A stretch of 64,000 nucleotides of DNA from Neorhizobium alkalisoli (GTDB lineage: Bacteria > Pseudomonadota > Alphaproteobacteria > Rhizobiales > Rhizobiaceae), in NCBI RefSeq assembly GCF_007829835.1, contig NZ_VIWP01000002.1, positions 558,001-622,000 on the forward strand, read 5' to 3'. Of this stretch, positions 26,096 to 34,818 are shown piece by piece. Each line of letters begins with the position of its first letter. The first letter of the stretch is position 1. The translations under genes were made by a program, and so were the position numbers. The notes below the pieces were generated by a model. It saw nothing but the letters and a program-made list of their open reading frames with translations, was not told where the DNA came from and made no database searches.

Positions 26096-26435
26096 CGCGT
26101 CCCGGGCTCACGAGCAAATTGGTCAGCCCATCAAGGGCAAGACAAAAATGGTCACTGCTCGAAAATTATCAACGGCATTTCGCTGCAACACCTTGCGACA
26201 AAAGCCCTCTGGAGCAGGACGGCGGCGCCAATCGAGGCTCGCTCGCACCCCGACATGCGGCAGGCGCACACATTCCTGTGAGGCAAATGCAAATTTGCCG
26301 GGACGGCTACCGCGGTGCACAATAAAGTGATAGCATTGATAAAGGTCATCTTAATGACCACTCGCCTTCAGCGTGGGTAGGCGCCGTTCAGGCCTGACCC
26401 GCTTTCTTTTTTCGATACCCGACAGATCAGACGCG
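26096..26435. other. Gene-free divergent region between lipid kinase and MFS pump
   Basis: These 340 bases show no convincing gene. The right half, toward the MFS gene, is AT-richer and contains a dyad GGTCAT (26344-26349) and ATGACC (26354-26359) with CTTA between, 77 bases before the MFS start, suited to a regulator. A weak palindrome of GCAAAT/ATTTGC lies near 26290. No promoter boxes are convincing. Confidence 0.5.
26344..26359. promoter_or_regulatory. Candidate operator upstream of the MFS pump
   Basis: GGTCAT-CTTA-ATGACC, a perfect 6-bp-arm dyad 77 bases before the MFS start codon. No regulator gene is adjacent, so the protein that binds it is unknown. Confidence 0.4.
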
Positions 26436-27665
26436 ATGACAGAACCTGCCATTCCTTTCGATTCCGCGCGCCCGCAAGACAGTGAGGCGATCCCTGCCCT
26501 CTCCCCGATCGCCATTCTCCTGATCGAATTCGCACTCGCCGTCGGCGGCTTCGGCATCGGCACGGGCGAATTCGTCATCATGGGCCTGCTGCCGGATGTG
26601 GCCAGCAGCTTTCAGGTCAGCATTCCGATGGCGGGTTACGTCATCAGCGCCTATGCGCTCGGCGTCGTCATCGGCGCACCGATCATCGCCGTGCTTTCGG
26701 CAAAGCTGCCGCGGCGCACGCTGCTTCTGTGTCTGATGAGCGTATTTGCGCTCGGCAACATTCTGTCCGCGGTTGCTCCGTCCTTCTGGAGCTTTACCGT
26801 TCTGCGCTTCATCACCGGCCTGCCGCATGGCGCCTATTTCGGCGTTGCCGCGCTCGTGGCCGCCTCGATGGTGCCGCCCAACAAGCGGGCACGGGCCGTC
26901 GGCCGGGTGATGCTTGGCCTGACCATCGCAACGCTTGCCGGCACGCCGCTGGCCACATTCATGGGCCAGATCCTCAACTGGCGCGCAGCCTTCTTCCTCG
27001 TCGGCGGCATCGGTGCACTGACCGTTGTCCTGCTCTGGTATTTCCAGCCGCGTGATACGGTGCAGGAAGGCGCCAGCATCCGCCGCGAACTCGGTGCCTT
27101 CTCCAGGCCGCAGGTCTGGCTGACGCTTGGCGTTGCAGCGGTCGGCTTCGGCGGCATGTTCTGCGTGTTCAGCTATATTGCCTCGACCACGACCGAGACG
27201 GCCCATCTTCCTGCCTCGACGGTTGCGATCGTGCTCGCACTGTTCGGCATCGGCATGAATGTCGGCAATATCGTCGGTTCGCGGCTCGCCGATGTGTCGC
27301 TCGGCGGCACGATCGGCGGCTCGATGGCTTTTTATGTCATCGTCATGCTCGGCTTTGCCGCTTTCGCGCATATTCCGGCCATGCTCTATGTCACCGTCTT
27401 CCTCGTCGGTTGCGGTTTTGCCTGCGGCCCGGCGCTGCAGACACGGTTGATGGACGTGGCAGCCGATGCGCAGACGCTGGCGGCCGCTTCCGTGCATTCC
27501 GCCTTCAACATCGCCAATGCGCTCGGCGCCTGGCTCGGCGGTCTGGTCATTGCCTGGGGATGGGGTTTTGCCTCGACCGGTTATGTCGGCGCATTCCTGT
27601 CCTTCCTGGGCCTGATCGTCTTCATCGTCTCCGTCCTGCTTGAGAAGAAGACCGCCCACGCCTGA
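26436..27665 (+). CDS. MFS drug/sugar exporter (AraJ/YdhP-like)
   Basis: A 409-residue, twelve-helix proton-driven exporter of the arabinose efflux/DHA1 group. Landmarks: IEFALAVGGFGIGTGEFVIMGLLPDVA in helix 1, the loop 2-3 motif SAKLPRRTLLLC, FITGLPHGAYFGVAAL in helix 4-5 (the antiporter motif C region) and LQTRLMDVAADAQTLAAA in the central/late loop, all shared with AraJ and YdhP. The ATG at 26436 has a plausible leader; an upstream in-frame start would add 21 basic residues without homology. Substrate unknown. Confidence 0.9.
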   Translation: MTEPAIPFDSARPQDSEAIPALSPIAILLIEFALAVGGFGIGTGEFVIMGLLPDVASSFQVSIPMAGYVISAYALGVVIGAPIIAVLSAKLPRRTLLLCLMSVFALGNILSAVAPSFWSFTVLRFITGLPHGAYFGVAALVAASMVPPNKRARAVGRVMLGLTIATLAGTPLATFMGQILNWRAAFFLVGGIGALTVVLLWYFQPRDTVQEGASIRRELGAFSRPQVWLTLGVAAVGFGGMFCVFSYIASTTTETAHLPASTVAIVLALFGIGMNVGNIVGSRLADVSLGGTIGGSMAFYVIVMLGFAAFAHIPAMLYVTVFLVGCGFACGPALQTRLMDVAADAQTLAAASVHSAFNIANALGAWLGGLVIAWGWGFASTGYVGAFLSFLGLIVFIVSVLLEKKTAHA

Positions 27666-27797
27666 TAGCCTCCCGGCGAGCGGGTGCCTCCTGCTCGCCG
27701 TCGCTCTTTCCGAATGAAAATCGGTGCGATCACGCTTGCTCGCACCGGGTAGATGCGCCATCTAACCGGGATATCAGACAGACCGGGAGAAGAGACC

Positions 27798-28814
27798 ATG
27801 CGCGCCGTCGGCTTCAACGCACCGCAACCGATCACCTCGGACACGGCCCTTCTCGACATAGATCTGCCCATGCCGGAGCCCGGCCCGCGCGACCTTCTGG
27901 TCGAGATCAAGGCGATCTCCGTCAATCCCGTCGATACAAAAGTGCGCAAGTCGGCGCCGGTTGAACCCGGTCAGTATCGTATTCTGGGGTATGACGCGGC
28001 CGGCACCGTGACGGCGGTCGGCAAGGACGTGAAACTCTTCAAGCCGGGTGACGAGGTGTTTTATGCCGGCGCCATCAATCGGCCGGGCACCAATGCCGAA
28101 TATCATCTGGTCGACGAACGGATTGTCGGGTTCAAGCCCAAAAGCCTGTCCTTCGAGGAGGCGGCTGCCCTGCCCCTCACCTCGATCACCGCCTATGAAA
28201 CGCTCTTTCACCGCATGAAGGTGCAGGACCGGGTGACCGGTACCTGGAACGCCGTGCTGATCATCGGCGCTGCCGGCGGCGTCGGTTCGATCGCCGTCCA
28301 GCTTTTGCGCACGCTGTCCGACGTGACTGTGATCGGTACCGGGTCGCGGCCGGAAACGAAGGACTGGATTGCAAAACTCGGCGCCCATCACGTTCTCGAC
28401 CATTCCAAGCCGCTTGCGCCGCAATTTGCGCAGATGGCGATTGGTGCGCCTTCCTTTGTTTTCTCGATCACCGAAACGTCGCAGCATATCGAAGACATTC
28501 TCGAACTGATCGCGCCTCAGGGGCGTCTCGGGCTGATCGACGACCCGAAGGATCCGGTCGATCTGCGCCTGTTCAAGCGCAAGGCGCTGTCGATCCACTG
28601 GGAAACGATGTTCGCCCGCCCGGTCTTCCAGACGGCCGACATGATCGAACAGCACAAGCTTCTCAATCAGGTTGCCGAGCTGGTCGATGCCGGAAAGGTG
28701 CGCACGACGCTTGCCGAGACGCTGGGCACGATCAACGCGACGAACCTGAGACGAGCGCATGCGATGATCGAAAGCGGAACGACGCGCGGGAAGCTGGTGC
28801 TTTCGGGATTTTGA
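27798..28814 (+). CDS. Zinc-free MDR-family oxidoreductase (quinone oxidoreductase-like)
   Basis: A 338-residue NADPH-dependent reductase of the medium-chain family, YogA/zinc-binding-alcohol-dehydrogenase-annotated group. N-terminal GroES-like domain (LVEIKAISVNPVDTKVR, ILGYDAAGTVTAVGKDV, FKPGDEVFYAG), then the Rossmann motif IIGAAGGVGSIAVQLLR, then LIDDPKDPVDL. The catalytic zinc ligands of true alcohol dehydrogenases are absent, so it probably reduces quinones or enones. GGAGAAGAG precedes the ATG. A dispersed palindrome begins six bases after the stop. Same direction as DoxX, 117 bases on. Confidence 0.9.
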   Translation: MRAVGFNAPQPITSDTALLDIDLPMPEPGPRDLLVEIKAISVNPVDTKVRKSAPVEPGQYRILGYDAAGTVTAVGKDVKLFKPGDEVFYAGAINRPGTNAEYHLVDERIVGFKPKSLSFEEAAALPLTSITAYETLFHRMKVQDRVTGTWNAVLIIGAAGGVGSIAVQLLRTLSDVTVIGTGSRPETKDWIAKLGAHHVLDHSKPLAPQFAQMAIGAPSFVFSITETSQHIEDILELIAPQGRLGLIDDPKDPVDLRLFKRKALSIHWETMFARPVFQTADMIEQHKLLNQVAELVDAGKVRTTLAETLGTINATNLRRAHAMIESGTTRGKLVLSGF

Positions 28815-28819
28815 CCCTT

Positions 28820-28850
28820 CCTCATTCCTGTGCTTGTCACAGGGATGAGG
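28820..28850. repeat. Dispersed rhizobial palindrome (CTGTGCTTGTCACAG core)
   Basis: CCTCAT-T-CCTGTG and CACAGG-G-ATGAGG pair around a short loop, a hairpin of two 6-bp segments with a mismatch. The core CTGTGCTTGTCACAGG is a common intergenic repeat in rhizobia. It lies just after a stop codon but has no T-run, so it is better read as a repeat than as a terminator. Confidence 0.7.
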
Positions 28851-28931
28851 CCGAAGACATGTTCGCACCAGCACATCTTACAAAAAGACGTCTCTCATGT
28901 ATCATCCGACCCGAGGGCAAAGGGGGATGTC

Positions 28932-29348
28932 ATGTCGACACTACAGAACAATACATTCGGAAATCCGCTGAGTATCGTCACCAGCACGAGCTGGTTCGGT
29001 TACTTGGCGCGGATCGTGCTGACCTTCATGTTTTGGGGCAGCGGCCTGTCGAAACTTATCGATTTTCAGGCGGGCATGGCGGAGATGAGCTTTTTCGGGC
29101 TCGAGCCGGCGGCCGCCTTCAATACCGCTGTCATCATCACCCAGCTCGGCGGCTCGGCGCTGATCATTCTCAACCGCTGGACCTGGCTCGGCGCCGGTGC
29201 GCTTGCCGTCTTCACCGCACTGACCATCCCGATCGTCCATCATTTCTGGACGATGGAGGAGCCGATGCGGACATTCGAGTTCTACGTGGTGATGGAGCAT
29301 ATCACCGTCATCGGTGGCCTGATGGTCGTCGCCTGGAAATCGCGCTGA
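28932..29348 (+). CDS. DoxX-family membrane protein
   Basis: A 138-residue inner-membrane protein with four hydrophobic helices. The opening ARIVLTFMFWGSGLSKLIDF, with its conserved Gly-x-x-K in helix 1, and the central 'FGLEPAAAFN' are the DoxX pattern. The last helix ends ITVIGGLMVVAWKSR. DoxX proteins are linked to quinone or thiol redox reactions, but the job here is unknown. The start is at 28932, with GGGGGAT before it; homology begins near here, and the 34 codons upstream in frame look non-coding. Confidence 0.9.
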   Translation: MSTLQNNTFGNPLSIVTSTSWFGYLARIVLTFMFWGSGLSKLIDFQAGMAEMSFFGLEPAAAFNTAVIITQLGGSALIILNRWTWLGAGALAVFTALTIPIVHHFWTMEEPMRTFEFYVVMEHITVIGGLMVVAWKSR

Positions 29349-29361
29349 GCGCAGAAACGAA

Positions 29362-29392
29362 AAAGCCCGCCGTGGCTGAAACGGCGGGCTTT
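29362..29392. terminator. Hairpin terminator between DoxX and L,D-transpeptidase
   Basis: A 12-bp perfect stem AAAGCCCGCCGT/ACGGCGGGCTTT with a seven-base loop. On the minus strand it ends in GGCTTTTTCG; on the plus strand it ends in GGGCTTTC. It lies 14 bases after the DoxX stop and 48 before the transpeptidase stop, so it probably serves both convergent genes. Confidence 0.9.
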
Positions 29393-29439
29393 CGGGTTGG
29401 GCCTGAGGCGGTGGTTTTGATTCAGGCCCGGATCTTCAA

Positions 29440-30054
29440 TCACGCCTGGATCACGACCACATGGGCGCCGACCTTGACGCGTTCGTAAAGGTCGATGACA
29501 TCGTGGTTCATCATGCGGATGCAGCCGCTCGACATGGCATAACCGATCGATTCCGGCTGGTTGGTGCCATGGATGCGGAAATGCGTGTCATTGCCGGCGC
29601 GGTAGAGATACATGGCGCGGGCACCGAGCGGGTTGTTGGGGCCGCCCGGCATGCCGCCGGCGAGTTTTTTGTAGCGGGCTTCGCGGTTCTGCATGTTGAG
29701 CGTCGGCGTCCAGGTCGGCCATTCCGCCTTGCGGCCGACATAGGCATCGCCCGAGAGCGCCAGACCCTGGCGGCCGACGCCGACGCCGTAACGGATCGCG
29801 CGGCCACCGCCGAGCACGTAATAGGCGCGACGGGCCGGCGTATCGACGACGACGGTGCCGGCTTCATGCGTGGTTTCATAGGCGACTTCGGTGCGGCGCA
29901 GGTCCGGCTTGATCTTGTCGATCGGCACCTGGCGCAGCGGAAACTTTTCATCCGGAAGGGCTGCGTAATTCGTCTGGCTGTTCAGCGTCGTGGACGAGCA
30001 ACCGGCCAGGAAGAGCGGCAGGCCGGCCAGAAGGCCGCGGCGGGAAATCGGCAT
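29440..30054 (-). CDS. L,D-transpeptidase lipoprotein (YkuD/ErfK family)
   Basis: A 204-residue periplasmic enzyme. The N-terminus MPISRRGLLAGLPLFLAGCSS holds a twin-Arg motif and an LAGC lipobox (Cys19), so it is exported and lipidated. The YkuD domain shows PNNPLGARAMYLY, RIHGTNQPESIGYAMSSGC and IRMMN, which contain the catalytic His and Cys. Such enzymes make 3-3 peptidoglycan cross-links or attach proteins to the wall. Rhizobia have many paralogues of this size, so the specific role is not clear. Convergent with DoxX; a shared terminator lies between. Confidence 0.94.
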   Translation of the reverse strand: MPISRRGLLAGLPLFLAGCSSTTLNSQTNYAALPDEKFPLRQVPIDKIKPDLRRTEVAYETTHEAGTVVVDTPARRAYYVLGGGRAIRYGVGVGRQGLALSGDAYVGRKAEWPTWTPTLNMQNREARYKKLAGGMPGGPNNPLGARAMYLYRAGNDTHFRIHGTNQPESIGYAMSSGCIRMMNHDVIDLYERVKVGAHVVVIQA

Positions 30055-30340
30055 GAACGTGTCCTTGGTGCGTCGAAATGATGTCGCAAGCTAAGGAGTT
30101 TATGGTTAACGAATGGCTAAATAAGCGGCGCGATTGCGCTGACGAATGCGTGAATTTTAACCTTTTGCATTGCCCTTCTGCTGCCTGCGCCTGGGAGCCA
30201 GTTCCGGGACTGGTTCCGTTGCGACCTTCGTGTCATGTCTCGTGACGCAGAATGGCGGATCAGGTGCGTTGCGTGTCGTATATCGACAGGGCATGACGGC
30301 CGTCCTGAACTAACGTCGCCCGCAGATCACGGAGCAAGTC

Positions 30341-32902
30341 ATGGCAAAATTCCCCGAAAAGGCAAAGGTCGTCATCATAGGTCTCGGCGGCATCGTCGGC
30401 GCCTCCATCGCCCATCATCTGATCGAGCGCGGATGGGACGATATCGTCGGCATCGACAAGTCGGGCATCCCGACCGATATCGGTTCGACGGCGCATGCCT
30501 CGGACTTCTGTTACACGACGAGCCACGACTATCTCTCCGTCTGGACGACGCAGTACTCGATCGATTTCTACGAGAAGATGGGCCATTACGCCCGCATCGG
30601 CGGCCTTGAAGTGGCCCGCACCGGCGACGATACCTGGATGGAAGAGATCAAGCGCAAGCTTTCCTCCGCCAAGGCCTTTGGCACCCGTGCCCATTACGTC
30701 TCTCCGGCCGAAATCAAGGCGCTCTTCCCGCTGATCGAGGAAGATCAGGTTCAGGGCGGCCTGTTCGATCCGGATGCCGGCCTCGTCATTCCGCGCAGCC
30801 AGACGGTTGCCGGCAAGCTGGTCGATGCGGCTGAAAAGACCGGCAAGCTTTCCATGTTCGGCAATACGCCGGCGACTTCGCTGATCGTCGAGAAGGGCCA
30901 TATCAAGGGCGTGGTGACGCCGCGCGGTACGATCATGGCCGACCATGTCATCGTCTGCGCCGGCATCTGGGGCCGTCTGATCGCCGAAATGGTCGGTGAA
31001 GATCTGCCGGTCATGCCGGTCGATCATCCCCTGACCTTCTTCGGCCCGTATAACGAGTTCGAAGGTACCGGCAAGGAAATCGGTTATCCGCTGCTGCGCG
31101 ACCAGGGCAATTCCGCCTATATGCGCGATACGGGTGATCCGAACACGACCGAAGGCGGCCAGATCGAGTGGGGGTATTACGAGACCGACAATCCGCGTCT
31201 CTGCCATCCGCGCGAGATCCTTGAAAAGCACGAGGCGCGCCTGTCGCCGTCTCAACGCGATCTCGACATGGAACAGATCCTGACACCGCTTGAAAAGGCG
31301 ATGGAACTGACGCCGATCCTCGGCGAACTCGGTTACAATGAGGGCCATTCCTTCAACGGCCTGCTGCAGGTGTCTGCCGCCGGCGGCCCGTCCTGCGGCG
31401 AAAGCCAAAAAGTGCGCGGTCTCTGGTATTGCGTCGCCATCTGGGTCAAGGACGGTCCCGGCTACGGCAAGCTGATCGCCGACTGGATGACCGACGGCCG
31501 CACCGAGATCGACCACAATTCGATCGATTATTCGCGCTTCTACCCGCATCAGCTGACGGAAGAGTTCATTCACGGCCGCACATTCGAGGCCGCGCAAAAA
31601 ATCTATTTCCCGGCCGTGCATCCGCGCGAGCCCTATGCGACCGGACGCGGCGCCAAAAAATCGCCCTTCTATGAGCGCGAGAAGGAACTCGGCGGTCATT
31701 TCATGGAACTGGGCGGTTGGGAACGCGCCCATGGTTACGCTGCCAACGAGCATCTGCTCGAAAAATATGGCAACCGGGTTCCGGAGCGCAAGAACGAGTG
31801 GGACAATCGGCATTTCTGGCGCGTCTCGAATGCCGAACATCTCGCGATGAGCGACGATTGCGGCATCGTCAACCTGTCGCATTTCCACATGGTCGATATC
31901 GAAGGCCCCGACCATGTCGAGCTCTTGGAATGGCTCTGCGCGGCAAAGATCGGCGGTGACGCCAATATCGGCAAGGGGATTTATACCCACTTCCTCGACG
32001 ACGAGGGCATGGTGCGGGCCGACTTCACCGTCTTCCGCCTCGCCGACCGCGGCCGCCTCGTAAACGGCGCCGATGCCGGCCCGCGCGATCTGCATTACAT
32101 GAAGCGTATCGCCGAGGATCGCGGCCTCGACGTTACCATTACCGACGTCTCGGAAAAATTCATTACGATCGGCATCTGGGGCCCGAATGCCCGCGATACG
32201 CTGAAGAAGGTGGTTGCGGATCCGGCAGGCCTCGACATCGAGAATTTTGCCTTTGCGGCGATCAAGCCGATCGAGATTGCCGGCAAGCAGGTCACTGCCT
32301 TCCGCATTTCCTATGTCGGCGAACAGGGCTGGGAACTGCATATGAAATACGAGGACGGCCTTGCCGTCTGGGACGCGCTGCGCGCTACCGGCGTGATGGC
32401 GTTTGGCGTCGAGACCTATGCGAACTCGCGCCGCATGGAAAAGAGCCTACGCCTGCAGAACTCCGACCTGCTCACCCAGTACAACCTGATCGAGGCCGAT
32501 CTGGCCCGTCCGAAGGTCAAGGAAGCCGATTTCCGCGGCAAGGCGAAACACCTGGAATACAAGGCCCGAGACCATCAACCGGCCATGCTTTGCACGCTGG
32601 TCATGACCGACAATGTCGATGAAAAGGGTGTCGCGCGTTATCCGGTCGGCTCGCTGCCGGTGATGGATCCGGCGACCGGCGAGACGCTGGTCGACAGCCT
32701 CGGCCGCCGTTCCTACACGACCTCGATCGCCTATGGCCCGACGGTCGGCAAGAACATCGCGCTCGCCTATCTGCCGCATGATTATTGCCAGGTCGGCCGC
32801 AAGCTGAATGTCGAATATTTTGCGGAAACCTATCCGGTGGAAGTGGTCGGCATTGGTTACAAGCCGATCTACGATCCGGAAAACCTCAAGCCGCGGACGT
32901 AA
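30341..32902 (+). CDS. Dimethylglycine/sarcosine dehydrogenase-like FAD protein fused to GcvT
   Basis: An 853-residue two-part protein: an N-terminal FAD-dependent D-amino-acid-oxidase-type dehydrogenase (about 1-370), a linker, then GcvT-like folate domains (about 430-850, ending EYFAETYPVEVVGIGYKPIYD). The family demethylates methylglycines, passing formaldehyde to tetrahydrofolate and electrons to ETF. Here the FAD loop is GLGGIVG, with GxGxxxG spacing, and the His region reads GSTAHASDF (His52) where typical members have GSTWHAAGL; that His normally holds FAD covalently. The ETF-QO gene at 35.4-37.1 kb would receive its electrons, though it is 2.5 kb away. An AGGTC-type site weakly precedes the ATG. 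Confidence 0.88.
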   Translation: MAKFPEKAKVVIIGLGGIVGASIAHHLIERGWDDIVGIDKSGIPTDIGSTAHASDFCYTTSHDYLSVWTTQYSIDFYEKMGHYARIGGLEVARTGDDTWMEEIKRKLSSAKAFGTRAHYVSPAEIKALFPLIEEDQVQGGLFDPDAGLVIPRSQTVAGKLVDAAEKTGKLSMFGNTPATSLIVEKGHIKGVVTPRGTIMADHVIVCAGIWGRLIAEMVGEDLPVMPVDHPLTFFGPYNEFEGTGKEIGYPLLRDQGNSAYMRDTGDPNTTEGGQIEWGYYETDNPRLCHPREILEKHEARLSPSQRDLDMEQILTPLEKAMELTPILGELGYNEGHSFNGLLQVSAAGGPSCGESQKVRGLWYCVAIWVKDGPGYGKLIADWMTDGRTEIDHNSIDYSRFYPHQLTEEFIHGRTFEAAQKIYFPAVHPREPYATGRGAKKSPFYEREKELGGHFMELGGWERAHGYAANEHLLEKYGNRVPERKNEWDNRHFWRVSNAEHLAMSDDCGIVNLSHFHMVDIEGPDHVELLEWLCAAKIGGDANIGKGIYTHFLDDEGMVRADFTVFRLADRGRLVNGADAGPRDLHYMKRIAEDRGLDVTITDVSEKFITIGIWGPNARDTLKKVVADPAGLDIENFAFAAIKPIEIAGKQVTAFRISYVGEQGWELHMKYEDGLAVWDALRATGVMAFGVETYANSRRMEKSLRLQNSDLLTQYNLIEADLARPKVKEADFRGKAKHLEYKARDHQPAMLCTLVMTDNVDEKGVARYPVGSLPVMDPATGETLVDSLGRRSYTTSIAYGPTVGKNIALAYLPHDYCQVGRKLNVEYFAETYPVEVVGIGYKPIYDPENLKPRT

Positions 32903-32944
32903 GAGGGGATTGAGAGGGGAAGCCGTCTCAGGTTCTGCCGTGTG

Positions 32945-33115
32945 GCGCGCCCCTCTGCCCTGCCGGGCATCTCCCCCACAGGTGGGGAGATCGGCTCGGA
33001 GAGCTCACATCACCCAGACCTCAAGCGTCAAGAGAAGCGAGAGGTTGCCACGACTGGATCTCCTCCCTTGTGGGGCAGATGGCCGGCAGGCCAGAGGGGG
33101 GCTCTGGCACGAACG
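32945..33115. repeat. RIME-like intergenic palindromic repeat
   Basis: Two related halves in opposite orientation. The first, 32945-32995, holds CCCTCTGCCCTGCCGGGC and the hairpin ATCTCCCC/GGGGAGAT (32969-32991). The second, about 33060-33112, has the reverse elements (CTCCTCCCTTGTGGGG, GGCCGGCAGGCCAGAGGG). The same unit recurs at 44381-44523. This is the rhizobial intergenic mosaic element type. Confidence 0.75.
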
Positions 33116-33123
33116 ACACCAGA

Positions 33124-33576
33124 TCACCCCTCGTCCACCCTCCCGTGGTCGCTCCCTGCCAGTTTCAGCATGATCCCGGCCGCCTCCATCAGCACCGCCC
33201 GCTGACGCTCATCGAGCGTCTCTTCCATGGCGCCTTCGAGCCAGACCCGGCGGGCTTCGATATCGCGGCTCAACACCCGTTTTCCTTCAGGCGTGATGGC
33301 AATCAGGATCTCGCGCCGATCGGCATCGCTGCGGCGGCGGGCAATCCAGTCCTTCTCTTCCAGAATGCCAATCATCCGCGTCAGTGACTGCGGCTGCAGT
33401 CGCTCTTCCGCCGCCAGCCGCGTGGCCGGCATTTCTCCCAGACGATGCAGCGTGCCGAGAAGGCTCAGCAGGGACAGAGGCGCCGCCCCTTCCGGCCGTT
33501 CCGAGCGTAGGCGTCGGGCGAGCAGCAGAACGGCTTTGACGATGGCGGGCGAAATCTTCGAATCGGGCGATTGCAT
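33124..33576 (-). CDS. MarR-family transcriptional regulator
   Basis: A 150-residue winged-helix repressor: SLLSLLGTLHRLGEMPATRL leads into the recognition helix (QPQSLTRMIGILEEKDWIAR) and the wing RRSDADRREILIAITPEGK, with C-terminal dimerisation helices. The ATG at 33576 is next to the operator region; a longer frame to 33648 would cross the operators and run into the divergent gene. It is divergent from a FUSC-type membrane protein, and two TACGNATAGCGTAT boxes lie between, so it almost certainly represses that gene and itself, released by a small aromatic or antibiotic ligand. Confidence 0.93.
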   Translation of the reverse strand: MQSPDSKISPAIVKAVLLLARRLRSERPEGAAPLSLLSLLGTLHRLGEMPATRLAAEERLQPQSLTRMIGILEEKDWIARRRSDADRREILIAITPEGKRVLSRDIEARRVWLEGAMEETLDERQRAVLMEAAGIMLKLAGSDHGRVDEG

Positions 33577-33580
33577 TTCA

Positions 33581-33617
33581 TACGTATAGCGTATTAATTT
33601 TAGTACGCATAGCGTAT
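33581..33617. promoter_or_regulatory. Two tandem MarR operator boxes
   Basis: TACGTATAGCGTAT at 33581-33594 and TACGCATAGCGTAT at 33604-33617 differ at one base and are 23 bases apart (about two helical turns). Each is itself close to palindromic (ATACGNNNNGCGTAT). They fill the gap between the MarR and FUSC starts. Confidence 0.8.
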
Positions 33618-33646
33618 CATCTGGAACCCGCGCCTCGGAGACAGCC

Positions 33647-34771
33647 ATGACCTATCGTTCGCATCTGAAGGACATGTTTCACTGGTCCGTCGAGACGGAG
33701 GTGACGATCGTCGAAATGGCGGCCGGCGGGCTTGCCATGCTTTTGCCGGCGGCGGCGCTGACGATGGGAGGGCATCTCGGCGCGGGCCTCGCCGCAGCTT
33801 TTGGCGGCATGGCGGTGAGTGGCCCGGTCGATGCGGATACCGCACAGAACCGGTGGCGACTGCTTCTCCTGAGGTTTGCCGCAGTCGCTGTGGCCACGAT
33901 CGCTGCCCTCGCATTTGCGGGCTTCGGGCAATTGGCCCCGGTCGCCATCATCGTCTGCGCGGGAATGGTCGCCGTGATCTGCGGCTATAGCCGGCCGCTG
34001 GCAGAGGCCGGCATACGGTTCGTGCTGTTCCTCGTCATCGTGAGCGGCATGATGGGAAGCGGCATGGCGGCAAGCATCGCGGCTGAGGGCGCGCCGAAAG
34101 GACACCACGTCATTCTGGCCGGACTTGTACTCGCCGGCGCGTTTTTCGCCATTCTGCTGATGATGGCAGCGGGCCTGATCGAAAGGCGGCTGGGACCGGC
34201 CAAAGCCGCACAAGCGGCAGCGACAAGACCCGAGCCCACCCACGTCCAAAAACGCGCGCGTCTGAAACGCAGCCTGAAGCAACTGGCGGGTTGGCATTAT
34301 CCGATCAGGCTCTGCACATGCCTTGCGATCGCAGCGCTCGCCGAATGGTTTTGGCCGGGCCATCATCTGCACTGGATTGCCGTTACCACCGCGACGCTTC
34401 TGCGCCGCCAACCGGATGCCGCGGCGATGAGGGCGAGCCAGCGTGCGATCGGTGCGATCATCGGCGTGGCGCTGGCCGGTGCACTCCTGTTCACGCGGCC
34501 GGATGCCTGGCTGATCGTCGCCGCAACCGGCCTGATCGCCGCCTTGCGCCCTCTCCTCGCCGCCCGCAACTATATCGCCTATTCGGCGCTGATGACGCCG
34601 CTGATCATGCTGATCCTCGACGGCAGCGGGCATTTCGACAGCGGGCTTTTGGCAGACCGGCTGATCGCGACGTTTGCGGGAGCGTTTCTTGTGATTTCGG
34701 CGGACAAGCTGACGCTGCGGTTTCTACCGCAAGATCAACCGACCGGCGAGCCCAAGCCAGCTGTGCGTTGA
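33647..34771 (+). CDS. FUSC-like membrane protein (aromatic acid/fusaric acid exporter type)
   Basis: A 374-residue protein with two blocks of about five helices each (residues about 25-150 and 205-330), separated by a charged loop (ERRLGPAKAAQAAATRPEPTHV, RARLKRSLK). This is the FUSC/AaeB layout. The second block holds ATLLRRQPDAAAMRASQRAI, the charged motif of the FUSC_2 domain. These proteins export aromatic acids. The divergent MarR gene with its two operator boxes is its regulator. No periplasmic adaptor gene is adjacent. There is no good ribosome binding site before 33647. Confidence 0.85.
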   Translation: MTYRSHLKDMFHWSVETEVTIVEMAAGGLAMLLPAAALTMGGHLGAGLAAAFGGMAVSGPVDADTAQNRWRLLLLRFAAVAVATIAALAFAGFGQLAPVAIIVCAGMVAVICGYSRPLAEAGIRFVLFLVIVSGMMGSGMAASIAAEGAPKGHHVILAGLVLAGAFFAILLMMAAGLIERRLGPAKAAQAAATRPEPTHVQKRARLKRSLKQLAGWHYPIRLCTCLAIAALAEWFWPGHHLHWIAVTTATLLRRQPDAAAMRASQRAIGAIIGVALAGALLFTRPDAWLIVAATGLIAALRPLLAARNYIAYSALMTPLIMLILDGSGHFDSGLLADRLIATFAGAFLVISADKLTLRFLPQDQPTGEPKPAVR

Positions 34772-34777
34772 AATATG

Positions 34778-34802
34778 CATCATTCGGTGATAATTTTGAT
34801 GC
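34778..34802. promoter_or_regulatory. Imperfect palindrome upstream of the second vapBC
   Basis: GCATCA at 34778-34783 and TGATGC at 34797-34802 surround an AT-rich centre and end 16 bases before the vapB start. Position fits autoregulation, but the dyad is weak. Confidence 0.45.
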
Positions 34803-34818
34803 GCCTTTGGAGATGCCC

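Noticed and set aside
28820..28850. Terminator of the MDR oxidoreductase
   Set aside because: No T-run follows the stem, and the core matches a dispersed repeat.
30260..32341. 693-codon minus frame opposite the FAD-GcvT gene
   Set aside because: A shadow frame of GC-rich coding DNA; the plus frame has clear domains.
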